From Beduinella massiliensis (GTDB lineage: Bacteria; Bacillota; Clostridia; Christensenellales; Aristaeellaceae): a stretch of DNA of 64,000 bases. The stretch is taken from positions 3,421,894-3,485,893 of the forward strand of contig NZ_LT963430.1 in NCBI RefSeq assembly GCF_900199405.1. Direction: 5' to 3'. The stretch's first letter is position 1. The number at the start of each line of letters is the position of its first letter. Below the pieces are notes generated by a model that searched no databases, had not been told where the DNA came from, and saw only the letters and a program-made list of their open reading frames with translations. A program made the position numbers and the translations under genes. Of the stretch, positions 8,587 to 16,237 are shown piece after piece.

Positions 8587-8616
8587 GGGCGGCCTTCACG
8601 CGCGTGAAGGCCGCCC
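8587..8616. terminator. Bidirectional terminator between converging genes
   Basis: A perfect 30-base palindrome (GGGCGGCCTTCACGC and its complement) is flanked by AAAAC on one side and TGTTTAT on the other. It separates the transporter gene from the convergent yaiI gene, whose stop begins four bases later. Confidence 0.85.
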
Positions 8617-8619
8617 TGT

Positions 8620-9063
8620 TTATCGCTTCTGTTCTTCCCGGATGATTCTTTCCAGCGCGCGTTCAAACGCCTCATCCTCCGCGCGCGTGCGCTTGCGGGG
8701 CCCCTTGATCCGCCCGCCGCCGCTGCGGATTTTGCGCGCAGTATGGCGGGCGAGCAGCAGGCCGTCGATGTTTTCCGGCGTGTACTCCATGCCGTTTTGG
8801 TTCAGCGCCCGCGCGCGCCGGGCGAGCGCCATGGCCGCGAGCCCGTAATCCTGCGTGACCACGACGTCGCCGGGCTGCGCCATGTTTACCAGATGAAAGT
8901 CCACGCTGTCCGCGCCTTTGGAAACGGTGACCGTCTCCGCTCCCTCGCGCTCGATCGCGTGTGCCTCGTCGCAGAGGATGACCGCCGGCACGTCAAACCG
9001 CCTGGCGCAGGCGACGCACGCGCTCACCACCGGGCAGCCGTCCGCGTCGATCAGAATGCGCAT
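8620..9063 (-). CDS. YaiI/YqxD family protein (UPF0178, DUF188)
   Basis: A 147-residue member of the YaiI/YqxD family, a NYN/PIN-like fold of unproven function. The N-terminus MRILIDADGCPV with its acidic residues is the family hallmark. Also visible are ADSVDFHLVN, QPGDVVVTQDYGLAAMAL and the late RIKGPRKRTRAEDEAFER. Length is typical. It begins three bases after the stop of the DUF362 gene, so they are probably co-transcribed. A nuclease-like role is suggested by the fold only. Confidence 0.93.
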   Translation of the reverse strand: MRILIDADGCPVVSACVACARRFDVPAVILCDEAHAIEREGAETVTVSKGADSVDFHLVNMAQPGDVVVTQDYGLAAMALARRARALNQNGMEYTPENIDGLLLARHTARKIRSGGGRIKGPRKRTRAEDEAFERALERIIREEQKR

Positions 9064-9066
9064 GCG

Positions 9067-10161
9067 TCACGCCTCCCCCGCCCGTTCCTTCAAACAGGCA
9101 AACACGTCCGCCGCGCGCGGCGGGCAGCCCGGCACGAAGCGCGCAAAGCCGCAGGTGCACTGGCCGACGCCCAGCTCTCCTCGCTCCCCGCGCCAGCCCT
9201 GGCCGATGCAGACCTCCCGGGGCGCGGGAATGCCCTCCACGCTAAGGCGCTCAAGCGCGTAAATCAGGCTGGCGTAGCAGGCGCTGCACGCGTCCTTTTC
9301 GCGCACGCAGCGGCTCAACGCCGCGACGCGGCGCGTCCTTTGCGCAGTCCCCTCCCGGCGCTGGGGACGGTTCAGCTCCGTCAAGCGCGCCGCCTGCACG
9401 TCCGCGCTGCCCACGCCAAGCGCCTGCGCCATGGCGACGTAGGGCACGTCCGAAAGCGCGTAGCCCAACGCCTCGCAGGCCCAGGCGTCGCAGAGCACCG
9501 GGTCGCGAAATCCCAGCACCTGCCCGCGCGGAACGGGGTTCCCACCCTCCTCAAAGTTCAGGTCGCCGCAGATCGCGTCCACCAGCACGAAGTCCTGGCG
9601 GATCGCCGCGTTCAGGTGGGCGATGGGCTTCATGAGCCCCATCGTGTGAAACCGCCGCTTTTCGCTGTTGGGAATCAGGCCCTTCATGTTCTTGAGCGCG
9701 CAGGTCACCGCCGTCTGGCAGTGCCCCTTGAGCACGGGCACGCCGATGAGAAAGTCGATCTCCCGCAGGCAATCGCACACGTTAAGCCGCATGCCCGCCG
9801 CGTCCACCGCATGCGAACCGTCCCTTTGCGTGTCCACGAGCGGCACGCCGTAGCGCTCGCTCAGCGCGCGGTACCCGCAGACGTCGAACGCCTCCTGCGT
9901 GCGGTCGCCCACCCAGGAGCCCTCCACGATTTTGATGCGGCGAAACCCCTTCTCCTGCAGGTATTCGATCGCGCCCGCCAGCAGCAGCGGATGGGTCGTG
10001 CCCCCGTCCTCGGCGGGCCGCGCCGTCACCAGGTTCGGCTTGAGCGCGATGCGCGCATCCCGCGAGCCGATCAGCTCCTCGATTTTCGCGGCTTCCAAAA
10101 TCGCCCGCGCCATCTGCCTCGCGTCCGTGCCATAGACGGCGAGCACGTCATTTTTCTCCAT
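9067..10161 (-). CDS. DUF362-domain protein with a cysteine-rich C-terminus
   Basis: A 364-residue DUF362 protein. The domain runs over about residues 35-235 and includes LKPNLVTARPAEDGGTTHP, a shared signature of this family, and LIGVPVLKGHCQTAVTCALKNMKGLIP. The last 100 residues hold several cysteines (CVREKDACSACY, GQCTCGF), suggesting a metal or iron-sulfur site. ATG 10161 is chosen over an ORF extension because GGAGGGGG precedes it and the extension overlaps the promoter. It heads an operon with yaiI. The biochemical role is not established for the family. Confidence 0.85.
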   Translation of the reverse strand: MEKNDVLAVYGTDARQMARAILEAAKIEELIGSRDARIALKPNLVTARPAEDGGTTHPLLLAGAIEYLQEKGFRRIKIVEGSWVGDRTQEAFDVCGYRALSERYGVPLVDTQRDGSHAVDAAGMRLNVCDCLREIDFLIGVPVLKGHCQTAVTCALKNMKGLIPNSEKRRFHTMGLMKPIAHLNAAIRQDFVLVDAICGDLNFEEGGNPVPRGQVLGFRDPVLCDAWACEALGYALSDVPYVAMAQALGVGSADVQAARLTELNRPQRREGTAQRTRRVAALSRCVREKDACSACYASLIYALERLSVEGIPAPREVCIGQGWRGERGELGVGQCTCGFARFVPGCPPRAADVFACLKERAGEA

Positions 10162-10221
10162 ACGCGGTTCCCCCTCCACTTCCCCCAAAGGCGTCTCTCT
10201 TTTTCGCGGTATTCTCGCTTT

Positions 10222-10250
10222 ATTATACCCAAAGCCGCATGTACGCGCAA
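10222..10250 (-). promoter_or_regulatory. SigA-type promoter for the DUF362-yaiI operon
   Basis: On the minus strand TTGCGC (10250-10245) and TATAAT (10227-10222) are 17 bases apart, about 60 bases upstream of the DUF362 start. It lies back to back with the promoter of the GH2 gene. Confidence 0.7.
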
Positions 10251-10259
10251 CAGCCGCGG

Positions 10260-10288
10260 TTGACAAGCCTCCGGCGTCGCCCTATAAT
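10260..10288 (+). promoter_or_regulatory. Consensus SigA promoter for the GH2 gene
   Basis: TTGACA (10260-10265) and TATAAT (10283-10288) match consensus exactly with a 17-base spacer, 26 bases upstream of the start codon. Its -35 lies ten bases from the -35 of the divergent promoter. Confidence 0.85.
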
Positions 10289-10314
10289 GCGGAAACATAG
10301 GAAGGTGACGCCAC

Positions 10315-12099
10315 ATGAACCGCATGCAGGAAGACTACGGAACGCTCCTGAGCCTCAACCCTCTCGCCGAGTTCGACATCCCGCCCGTCGATCCCGGGAG
10401 CGCGCTCGCGCCCTTCGACCGGGCGCAGGAAAGCCTCTCGGGGCCTTGGCATTTCACGCCGGACCCCTATAACACCTGCCTTCGCAAGCGCTTCTTCGAG
10501 GAAAAGGCCGAGGACGCCGAGGGACGCCCCACGCCCGTCGATTACGACCTGGACGCCTGGCCCACCGTGCAGGTACCCGGCTGCTGGAACTGCGCGGATG
10601 CGCGCTACGCGCTCTACGAGGGAGCGGCTGTCTACGCGCGCGCGTTCGATTACGCCGCTCAGAGGCCCGGCGAGCGCGTGTTCCTGCGCATAGGCGCGGC
10701 GAACTACGTCTGCCGCGTGTTTCTGAACGGCAGGCTGCTCGCGCGCCACGAGGGCGGGTTCACGCCGTTCTGCGTGGAGTTGACGGACGCGCTCCGTTCC
10801 CATAACCGCCTGATCTTACAGGTGGACAACGCGCGCGACGCCCGTCAGGTGCCCTCCCTCAACTACGACTGGTTCAACTACGGCGGCCTGACGCGCGAGG
10901 TATCGCTGCTGCGCGTGCCCGCCCGGTTCATACAGGATGCCTTTCTGGCCCTCAGCCCCGATTCGGATGAACGAATCGACGTGCGCGTCCGGCTGTCCGG
11001 CGCGCGCGGCGGCGAACGCGTCGAGGTCGCCCTGCCGGAGCTGGACGCCCGCGTGACGCTCGCGGTCTCCCCGGACGGCACAGCCTGCGGGCAGCTATCG
11101 GCCCGTCCCAGCCTCTGGTCGCCCGACGCGCCCGTGCTCTACGACGCCGTCATCTCCTGCGAGGGCGACCGCGTGCGGGATCGCGTGGGCTTTCGGCGCA
11201 TCGAAACGCGGGGACGGCGCATCCTGCTCAACGGTGAGGAAATCTTCCTGCGCGGCGTCTGCTGTCACGAGGAAGCGCCCGGCAAGGGGCGCACGCTGCG
11301 CGAGGAAGACGCGAGGCAGGCGATCCTGGACGCCAAAGCGCTGGGCTGCAACGCGATGCGCCTGACGCACTACCCGCACAGCGAACAGATGGCGCGCCTC
11401 GCGGACGAGCTGGGCATGCTGCTGTGGGAGGAAATCCCGGTCTACTGGGCCATCGACTTCTCCGACCCGCAGACCGAGGCCTGCGCGCGCCGCCAGTTGG
11501 AGGAGCTGATCCTGCGCGACAGGGGACGCGCCAGCGTGATCCTCTGGAGCGTGGGCAACGAAAACCCGGACACGCAGGAGCGCTTCGACTTCATGTCCGG
11601 GCTCGTGCGCCTCTGCCGCCGGCTGGATCCGACCCGGCTGACGACTGCGGCCTGCCTGGTCAATGTGGACGAGATGCGCGTGTGCGACCGGCTGGCCGAC
11701 GTCGTGGACGTCGTCGCCTTCAACGAATACTACGGCTGGTATTACCGCGATTACGCGCCGCTTTCGGAGATTCTCCAGCGCACGCGCACGGAAAAGCCGT
11801 TGGTCATCAGCGAGACGGGCGCGGGCGCGCGGGCGGGGCTGCACGGCGGCGACGAGGAGCTCTTCACCGAGGAGCACCAGGCTAAGGTCTACGAAAAGCA
11901 GCTCGAAATCGCGGACGGCCGCCTTCAGGGCTTCTTCCCCTGGATCCTGTACGACTTCCGCTCGCCCATCCGCCTGAACGCCCAGCAGGAGGGCTTCAAC
12001 AGAAAGGGACTGATCGCGGACGACCGCAAGGCGCGCAAGCTCGCCTTTGACGTCGTCCGGCGATATTACAAATCGAAGACAACGGGCGCCAAAGGCTGA
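10315..12099 (+). CDS. Glycoside hydrolase family 2 protein (beta-galactosidase/beta-glucuronidase type)
   Basis: A 594-residue retaining beta-glycosidase. The layout is an N-terminal sugar-binding jelly roll (about 30-200; RIGAANYVCRVFLNG), an Ig-like domain (about 200-290; GFRRIETRGRRILLNGEEIFLRG) and a TIM barrel. The acid/base glutamate is E416 in SVGNENPD, and the nucleophile is E500 in VISETGAG; both match GH2. There is no signal peptide, so it probably works in the cytoplasm on imported oligosaccharides. Size is close to beta-glucuronidases, but substrate (galactoside, glucuronide or mannoside) cannot be settled from the sequence alone. It has its own promoter and terminator. Confidence 0.93.
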   Translation: MNRMQEDYGTLLSLNPLAEFDIPPVDPGSALAPFDRAQESLSGPWHFTPDPYNTCLRKRFFEEKAEDAEGRPTPVDYDLDAWPTVQVPGCWNCADARYALYEGAAVYARAFDYAAQRPGERVFLRIGAANYVCRVFLNGRLLARHEGGFTPFCVELTDALRSHNRLILQVDNARDARQVPSLNYDWFNYGGLTREVSLLRVPARFIQDAFLALSPDSDERIDVRVRLSGARGGERVEVALPELDARVTLAVSPDGTACGQLSARPSLWSPDAPVLYDAVISCEGDRVRDRVGFRRIETRGRRILLNGEEIFLRGVCCHEEAPGKGRTLREEDARQAILDAKALGCNAMRLTHYPHSEQMARLADELGMLLWEEIPVYWAIDFSDPQTEACARRQLEELILRDRGRASVILWSVGNENPDTQERFDFMSGLVRLCRRLDPTRLTTAACLVNVDEMRVCDRLADVVDVVAFNEYYGWYYRDYAPLSEILQRTRTEKPLVISETGAGARAGLHGGDEELFTEEHQAKVYEKQLEIADGRLQGFFPWILYDFRSPIRLNAQQEGFNRKGLIADDRKARKLAFDVVRRYYKSKTTGAKG

Positions 12100-12108
12100 C
12101 GCGGCTTC

Positions 12109-12140
12109 AGCGGCATGGAAGATTTTTCCGTGCCGCTTTT
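12109..12140 (+). terminator. Terminator after the GH2 gene
   Basis: A 12-pair stem (AGCGGCATGGAA with TTCCGTGCCGCT, one T-G pair) closes a GATTT loop and runs into TTTT. The -35 of the next promoter begins three bases later. Confidence 0.85.
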
Positions 12141-12142
12141 GC

Positions 12143-12171
12143 TTGACAACCCTATCGCCGCGCGATATAAT
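12143..12171 (+). promoter_or_regulatory. Consensus SigA promoter of the PadR-DUF2812 operon
   Basis: TTGACA (12143-12148) and TATAAT (12166-12171) are 17 bases apart, 52 bases ahead of the PadR start. Confidence 0.85.
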
Positions 12172-12182
12172 TAGGTCACCAA

Positions 12183-12206
12183 ACGATATATCGTACAACG
12201 ATATAA
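12183..12206. promoter_or_regulatory. Candidate PadR operator with repeated ACGATATA
   Basis: Just after the -10 lies ACGATATATCGT, a perfect 12-base palindrome (12183-12194), which shares its right arm with ATATCGT-ACA-ACGATAT (12188-12204). The -10 itself sits in GCGATATAAT. Repeats at the start of transcription, directly ahead of a PadR gene, point to autorepression. The binding protein is inferred from position. Confidence 0.65.
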
Positions 12207-12223
12207 TTTAGGAGGTACGCACG

Positions 12224-12550
12224 ATGGAGGAAAAAGGCGCGCTGACCGAGGCGGTGTATTACATTCTGCTGGCGCTGAACTCGCCGCTGCACGGCTACGG
12301 CATCATGCAGCGGGTCAAGGCGGTCAGCCACGGGCGCGTCTCGCTGGGCGCGGGCACGCTGTATGGTGCGATCAGCACCCTGCTCGCCAAGGGGTGGATC
12401 GAGCCCTGCGCCTCCGGCGACGCCCGGCGCAAGGAATACAGCCTGACGCCGCTCGGGCGCGAGGCGCTCGCCGCAGAGGTAGAGCGTCTGGGAGAGCTAT
12501 ATGACAACGGCATCGCCGTTCTGGGAGGGAAGAAAGATGAAGACGCATGA
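12224..12550 (+). CDS. PadR-family transcriptional regulator
   Basis: A 108-residue winged-helix repressor that is essentially only the PadR DNA-binding domain. Family features are LTEAVYYILLALNSPLHGYGIMQRV, the GAGTLYGAISTLLAKGWIE recognition helix and wing, and RRKEYSLTPLGREALAAE. The GGAGG ribosome site precedes the ATG by about seven bases. It overlaps the DUF2812 gene by 14 bases, the pairing usual in Firmicutes, where the partner is thought to be the regulated membrane protein. Tandem palindromes at its promoter suggest autoregulation. Confidence 0.93.
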   Translation: MEEKGALTEAVYYILLALNSPLHGYGIMQRVKAVSHGRVSLGAGTLYGAISTLLAKGWIEPCASGDARRKEYSLTPLGREALAAEVERLGELYDNGIAVLGGKKDEDA

Positions 12551-13067
12551 GTTTCACTATTATGTGGACGCCGAAAAGGAGGAGCTCTACCTGAACGACC
12601 AGGCGAAGCGAGGCCGGGCGCTCACGGGTTATTGCCTTTGCTGCTATACGTACGAGGACTGTGCGCCCGGCGAATACATCTACCGCATCGACCTGCTCGA
12701 CGGCAGCCCAGGGCAGCAGCAGGAATACCTCGAATTTTTGCAGGAATCCGGCATTGAATTTGTAGCCCGCTGGCAAAACTGGGTTTACCTGCGCCGCAGA
12801 ACCTCCGAGGGGCCGTTCGACCTGTACAGCGACAACGCGTCCAAGGTGCGCCACCTGCAAAAGCTCATGGAATTCTACACCCTCTTGCTCTTTCTGGTGG
12901 GCTTCCCCACCCTTTTCAACCTCGCAATCTTCTTCTCGACCGGCAGCGTCATCAACCTTTTCTGTACGCTCCTCACGCTGGCGATCTTTGTCTTGATCCT
13001 TAGCGTGCGCAAGCGTGTCCAGTCGCGTCTGCACGCGCTGCGCGCGGAGAATCAAGTCCGGGAATGA
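12537..13067 (+). CDS. DUF2812-domain membrane protein
   Basis: A 176-residue protein with an N-terminal soluble DUF2812 region (about 1-105; WQNWVYLRRR near residues 78-87) and two hydrophobic segments (about 120-140 and 145-165), ending in a basic tail. The start chosen is MKTHEFHYY, with GGGAGG just upstream inside padR, rather than the earlier ATG in the same frame. Co-translation with PadR through a 14-base overlap suggests they act together in membrane or envelope stress sensing. No biochemical function is known to me. Confidence 0.88.
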   Translation: MKTHEFHYYVDAEKEELYLNDQAKRGRALTGYCLCCYTYEDCAPGEYIYRIDLLDGSPGQQQEYLEFLQESGIEFVARWQNWVYLRRRTSEGPFDLYSDNASKVRHLQKLMEFYTLLLFLVGFPTLFNLAIFFSTGSVINLFCTLLTLAIFVLILSVRKRVQSRLHALRAENQVRE

Positions 13068-13090
13068 TCCGCGTCTCTCCCGGCAGCGCA

Positions 13091-13159
13091 AAAAAGGGCC
13101 CGCACCCACGATCTCCGTTCAGGAAAAATCCCTGGCGGGGATCCGGGGCGGAGCCCTTT
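13091..13159. terminator. Probable bidirectional terminator between DUF2812 and esterase genes
   Basis: AAAGGGCCCGC (13093-13103) pairs with GCGGAGCCCTTT (13148-13159) around an internal GC-rich arm. Six A on the left and TTTCTTCTTT on the right give T tracts for both strands. The large loop makes this less certain than the other terminators here. Confidence 0.55.
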
Positions 13160-13172
13160 CTTCTTTGCGCCG

Positions 13173-14135
13173 TCACATCCTCAGCAGCCACAGCAGGGCG
13201 GCCTCGTCCCACTCGCGCGGCACCTCATGCCTGTAATCCGGGAACACGAGGTGCTCCTTTTCACAGCTCATGTGGTTATAGGCCGCGAACTGCGTAGAGG
13301 GCGGACAAATATTGTCCAGCAGGCCCGTGCCCATGAGCGTCCGTCCCTGAATGCGCGGCGCGAGGTGCTGCACGTCGATGTAGCCGAGACGTTCAAACAC
13401 CTCGCGGTGACGCCGGTGCAGGGGATCGCGGTGACGGAAGTAATCGCGCAATTCCTGATAGGCGTCGAGGTCCAGGTCCATCTCCCATACGCGTTCGTAA
13501 TCGCTCAGGAAGGGGCCAAGCGACGCCAACGCGCGTACGCGCGGCTCCAGTGCGCCGCAGGCCAGCGTCAGCGCGCCGCCCTGGCTGAAGCCCGTCGCAC
13601 CCACACGATTTTCGTCCACGCAGTCCATCGCCATCACGATGCGCGCGAGCTGCGCCGTATCCAGAAAGACGCTTCGGAAGAACAGATCCTCCGGCTCCCC
13701 GTCCAGGCCGCGCACGATCTGGCCGTAAATCGTGGACTGCCCCGCAGCGGCCGCGTCCTCGGACGCGCCGCCCTGGCCGCGCGCGTCCATCGCCGCGACG
13801 GCGAACCCCGCCCCGGCAAAGGCCAGCATGCTGCGCCAGCTATCCGCCTTTCCCTTATAGCCGTGAAACATCAGCACCGCGGGGCGCTTGCCCGAAAACA
13901 TCAGCGGCTGCATGAAGCGCGCATGCACCTGCGCTCCGCCCACGCCCGTGAACGTAAGCTCGCTGCATCGCGCCACGCCCGGCACCTGAAACTCCGCGGG
14001 CGCGAGCGTACAATCCGTGCCCAGCGCGTGCATCTCGTCGAGCGCCCGCGCCCAATACGCGTCAAAGTCCGCGGGCCGGGGATTGATGCCCCTGTATTGC
14101 TCCAGCTCGCGGAGCGGTTTGTCCAGCATCGGCAT
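13173..14135 (-). CDS. Acetyl xylan esterase/cephalosporin-C deacetylase family (AXE1, CE7-like)
   Basis: A 320-residue alpha/beta hydrolase of carbohydrate esterase family 7 type, removing acetyl groups from xylo-oligosaccharides or similar small substrates. The nucleophile is S184 in GFSQGG. The acid is the Asp in LLDNICPP and the base is the His in DYRHEVP near residue 302. The N-terminal RPADFDAYWARALDE is also characteristic. There is no signal peptide, so it is cytoplasmic. The start is supported by AAGGAG. It begins 12 bases after the large membrane-protein gene and may share its transcript. Confidence 0.92.
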   Translation of the reverse strand: MPMLDKPLRELEQYRGINPRPADFDAYWARALDEMHALGTDCTLAPAEFQVPGVARCSELTFTGVGGAQVHARFMQPLMFSGKRPAVLMFHGYKGKADSWRSMLAFAGAGFAVAAMDARGQGGASEDAAAAGQSTIYGQIVRGLDGEPEDLFFRSVFLDTAQLARIVMAMDCVDENRVGATGFSQGGALTLACGALEPRVRALASLGPFLSDYERVWEMDLDLDAYQELRDYFRHRDPLHRRHREVFERLGYIDVQHLAPRIQGRTLMGTGLLDNICPPSTQFAAYNHMSCEKEHLVFPDYRHEVPREWDEAALLWLLRM

Positions 14136-14147
14136 TTGTCTTACTCC

Positions 14148-16169
14148 TTAGCTCATCCAGTCTATTAACGTTTTTACATTTTGATACAGTACCGGCATCG
14201 ATTCGTTCAGCGCCCGATCGCCCGGCACAAACAGCCTGAGTGCATAGAAAACTATGGTCGTCGCGCAGAAGAAGAGCACCGCGAAATATAAATATCTTTC
14301 ATATTGTGTGCTCTTGGCCCTTTCTGTCATTGCCAGAATAACGCAGATGCTGATTATCATCAGATACAGCATAAAGTCAAAGATGTAACGGGAAAGAATG
14401 CCGGCCATTTGCGTATCCAGCACCGCAACGCAAACCGAAACAGCAATCAAGAGTAAACTTACGCCGTAGAGTCGGCGTTTTCTCAATTCGTCTTTCACGA
14501 TACATAGTCCGAATATTGGCCAAGCCGCAGGAATCCCTACAAGCGCTCCGCCATACATAGGCTCTGCGATCGTAACGCCCCGATACGCTGTCAGCACCGA
14601 GCTGGCCGTCACATAAGGGAAGATCCCCTGCCATATGGAAGGCTGGAACAGATAATAAAACAAGCCCGTTCCAATACGGTCAAGTCGAAAGCCCCGGCGT
14701 GTCATGTCGTTGGTTGTCAGATTATAGGTCGCTCCAAAGTCAAACGGCGAGCCAAAGCGCGCGGCATTGTAGAGCATTATCCCTGAAGCCACAGCAATAA
14801 TTGGCAGAAAAAAACCAACCACATCCTTTAGGCGCACATCTCGAAGACGATGCATGAACAGCGGTAACGCGACGAAGCCACCCAAAAGAATCTGCGGCCT
14901 GCATGCAGCGACGAGCGACATACAAAGAGACCCCAACGTAAGCATTGGGCAGGAAAGCGGGCGTCCCATCCCCCTATCAGCCGAAAACCAGAAGTATAGT
15001 CCCCAGGAAGCAAACGCCAATCCAGCCACTACAGGAATAACATACAGCGATGCATCGACCGCCATGGTGAGTGTGCCAACCGCAACGATAAGCGTCGGTT
15101 GAAGAATTACTACGAGCGCCAAGGGGGCAGTTGAAAAATATCTTTGCACAATTCGATGCAGTAGTGCGCTAAGCCCTCCAATGAGAACAATGGTCATGAT
15201 AGCTGTCGCCATCCAGTTCTCCATGTGGCTGCCCGTCAGAACATAAGTCGGAAGGTATAAAAGGAGCTCGGGCAATACGCCAAAATATACGTAATAGTGT
15301 CCATTATAAAAGGCCGTATCCCATTTAAAGCTAACACCATCGCTTGTGCGAAGCTGGCAATCGTAGGGATTTTCCATCTCCTTCAGATCGTCGTAGGGCT
15401 CTTCCAGCAGATGGAGTTGCCCCTCAGCCATGGCTTCGGCCAGTTGCTGATACTGTGTATGATGTTCAGGTACATCGATAATGTTATTCTCATTAAGACG
15501 TGTCAGTTTCCACCCACAAACCATATAAACAAGCGTAAGCGTAATCATCAGCACTGCCTGCGGGCGGCTTTTCCAAGGATGATATTGCTGTGCAAATAGC
15601 CATCCAGAAGGCCGGAGGACATAAGCCGCCGCCATTACGAAGAATACGATCACCATGCGAATCCAGGAAAAGAAAAGAGGCATCGGCTCGTTAATTCTAA
15701 TCTCGTTGATCCTGACCTGAGCCCCCTGCATGTCGTCCCCCAGATAAAGAACCAGTGAGCGTGTCTTACCTGAAAGGTTAAAAAACGCATACTGTGTTCT
15801 GGGCACCTCATACAGTACAGAAAAGGATTTAAATTGATGGAGGTTTTGGTTCGCCTCGTCGTTTGCATAAGGTCTGAACTCCACCACGGAATCCCAGGTG
15901 TCGTTCCGTTCTGCATCGATATACAGGTTATAAACAGGCGCTTCAATGTTATCGATGAAAATAAAAGCGTTTCCTAAGTCGTCCACCGTGTAAGAGCCAT
16001 CTTCATTCTGTGTGAAGCCTTCCCCCAGAGACATTCGCATATCTTCAGGCGATTTATAGTTCAAACTCCGCCAATGATGCATATTGAAGACAAACGTCTC
16101 CGCAAAAATCGCAGCGCATAGCATGACAGCCACCGCAAGCAGCGTTCTGCATATCCTTTTCTTTCTCAT
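14148..16169 (-). CDS. Large multi-pass membrane protein, GT-C-like, function unknown
   Basis: A 673-residue protein with one N-terminal hydrophobic segment, an extracytoplasmic portion of about 150 residues (beta-rich, containing FVFNMHHWRSLNY), then roughly ten or more membrane segments to the C-terminus. The overall plan recalls GT-C glycosyltransferases or polymer-modifying membrane enzymes, but I see no diagnostic motif. The start follows GAGGG. Its base composition is visibly less GC-rich than alaS upstream and the esterase downstream, which suggests separate origin. It lies 68 bases after alaS and 12 before the esterase gene. Confidence 0.7.
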   Translation of the reverse strand: MRKKRICRTLLAVAVMLCAAIFAETFVFNMHHWRSLNYKSPEDMRMSLGEGFTQNEDGSYTVDDLGNAFIFIDNIEAPVYNLYIDAERNDTWDSVVEFRPYANDEANQNLHQFKSFSVLYEVPRTQYAFFNLSGKTRSLVLYLGDDMQGAQVRINEIRINEPMPLFFSWIRMVIVFFVMAAAYVLRPSGWLFAQQYHPWKSRPQAVLMITLTLVYMVCGWKLTRLNENNIIDVPEHHTQYQQLAEAMAEGQLHLLEEPYDDLKEMENPYDCQLRTSDGVSFKWDTAFYNGHYYVYFGVLPELLLYLPTYVLTGSHMENWMATAIMTIVLIGGLSALLHRIVQRYFSTAPLALVVILQPTLIVAVGTLTMAVDASLYVIPVVAGLAFASWGLYFWFSADRGMGRPLSCPMLTLGSLCMSLVAACRPQILLGGFVALPLFMHRLRDVRLKDVVGFFLPIIAVASGIMLYNAARFGSPFDFGATYNLTTNDMTRRGFRLDRIGTGLFYYLFQPSIWQGIFPYVTASSVLTAYRGVTIAEPMYGGALVGIPAAWPIFGLCIVKDELRKRRLYGVSLLLIAVSVCVAVLDTQMAGILSRYIFDFMLYLMIISICVILAMTERAKSTQYERYLYFAVLFFCATTIVFYALRLFVPGDRALNESMPVLYQNVKTLIDWMS

Positions 16170-16237
16170 TTACACCCTCACTGTGGCAAAGGGCTACGGA
16201 GCCTACAAAATACTTTGAAGGCCCCGTGCCCCTCTCT

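Noticed and set aside
7160-8599. A 479-codon minus-strand ORF opposite the sodium-dependent transporter
   Set aside because: Starts in a terminator and has shadow-type composition; the plus strand has a complete NSS signature.
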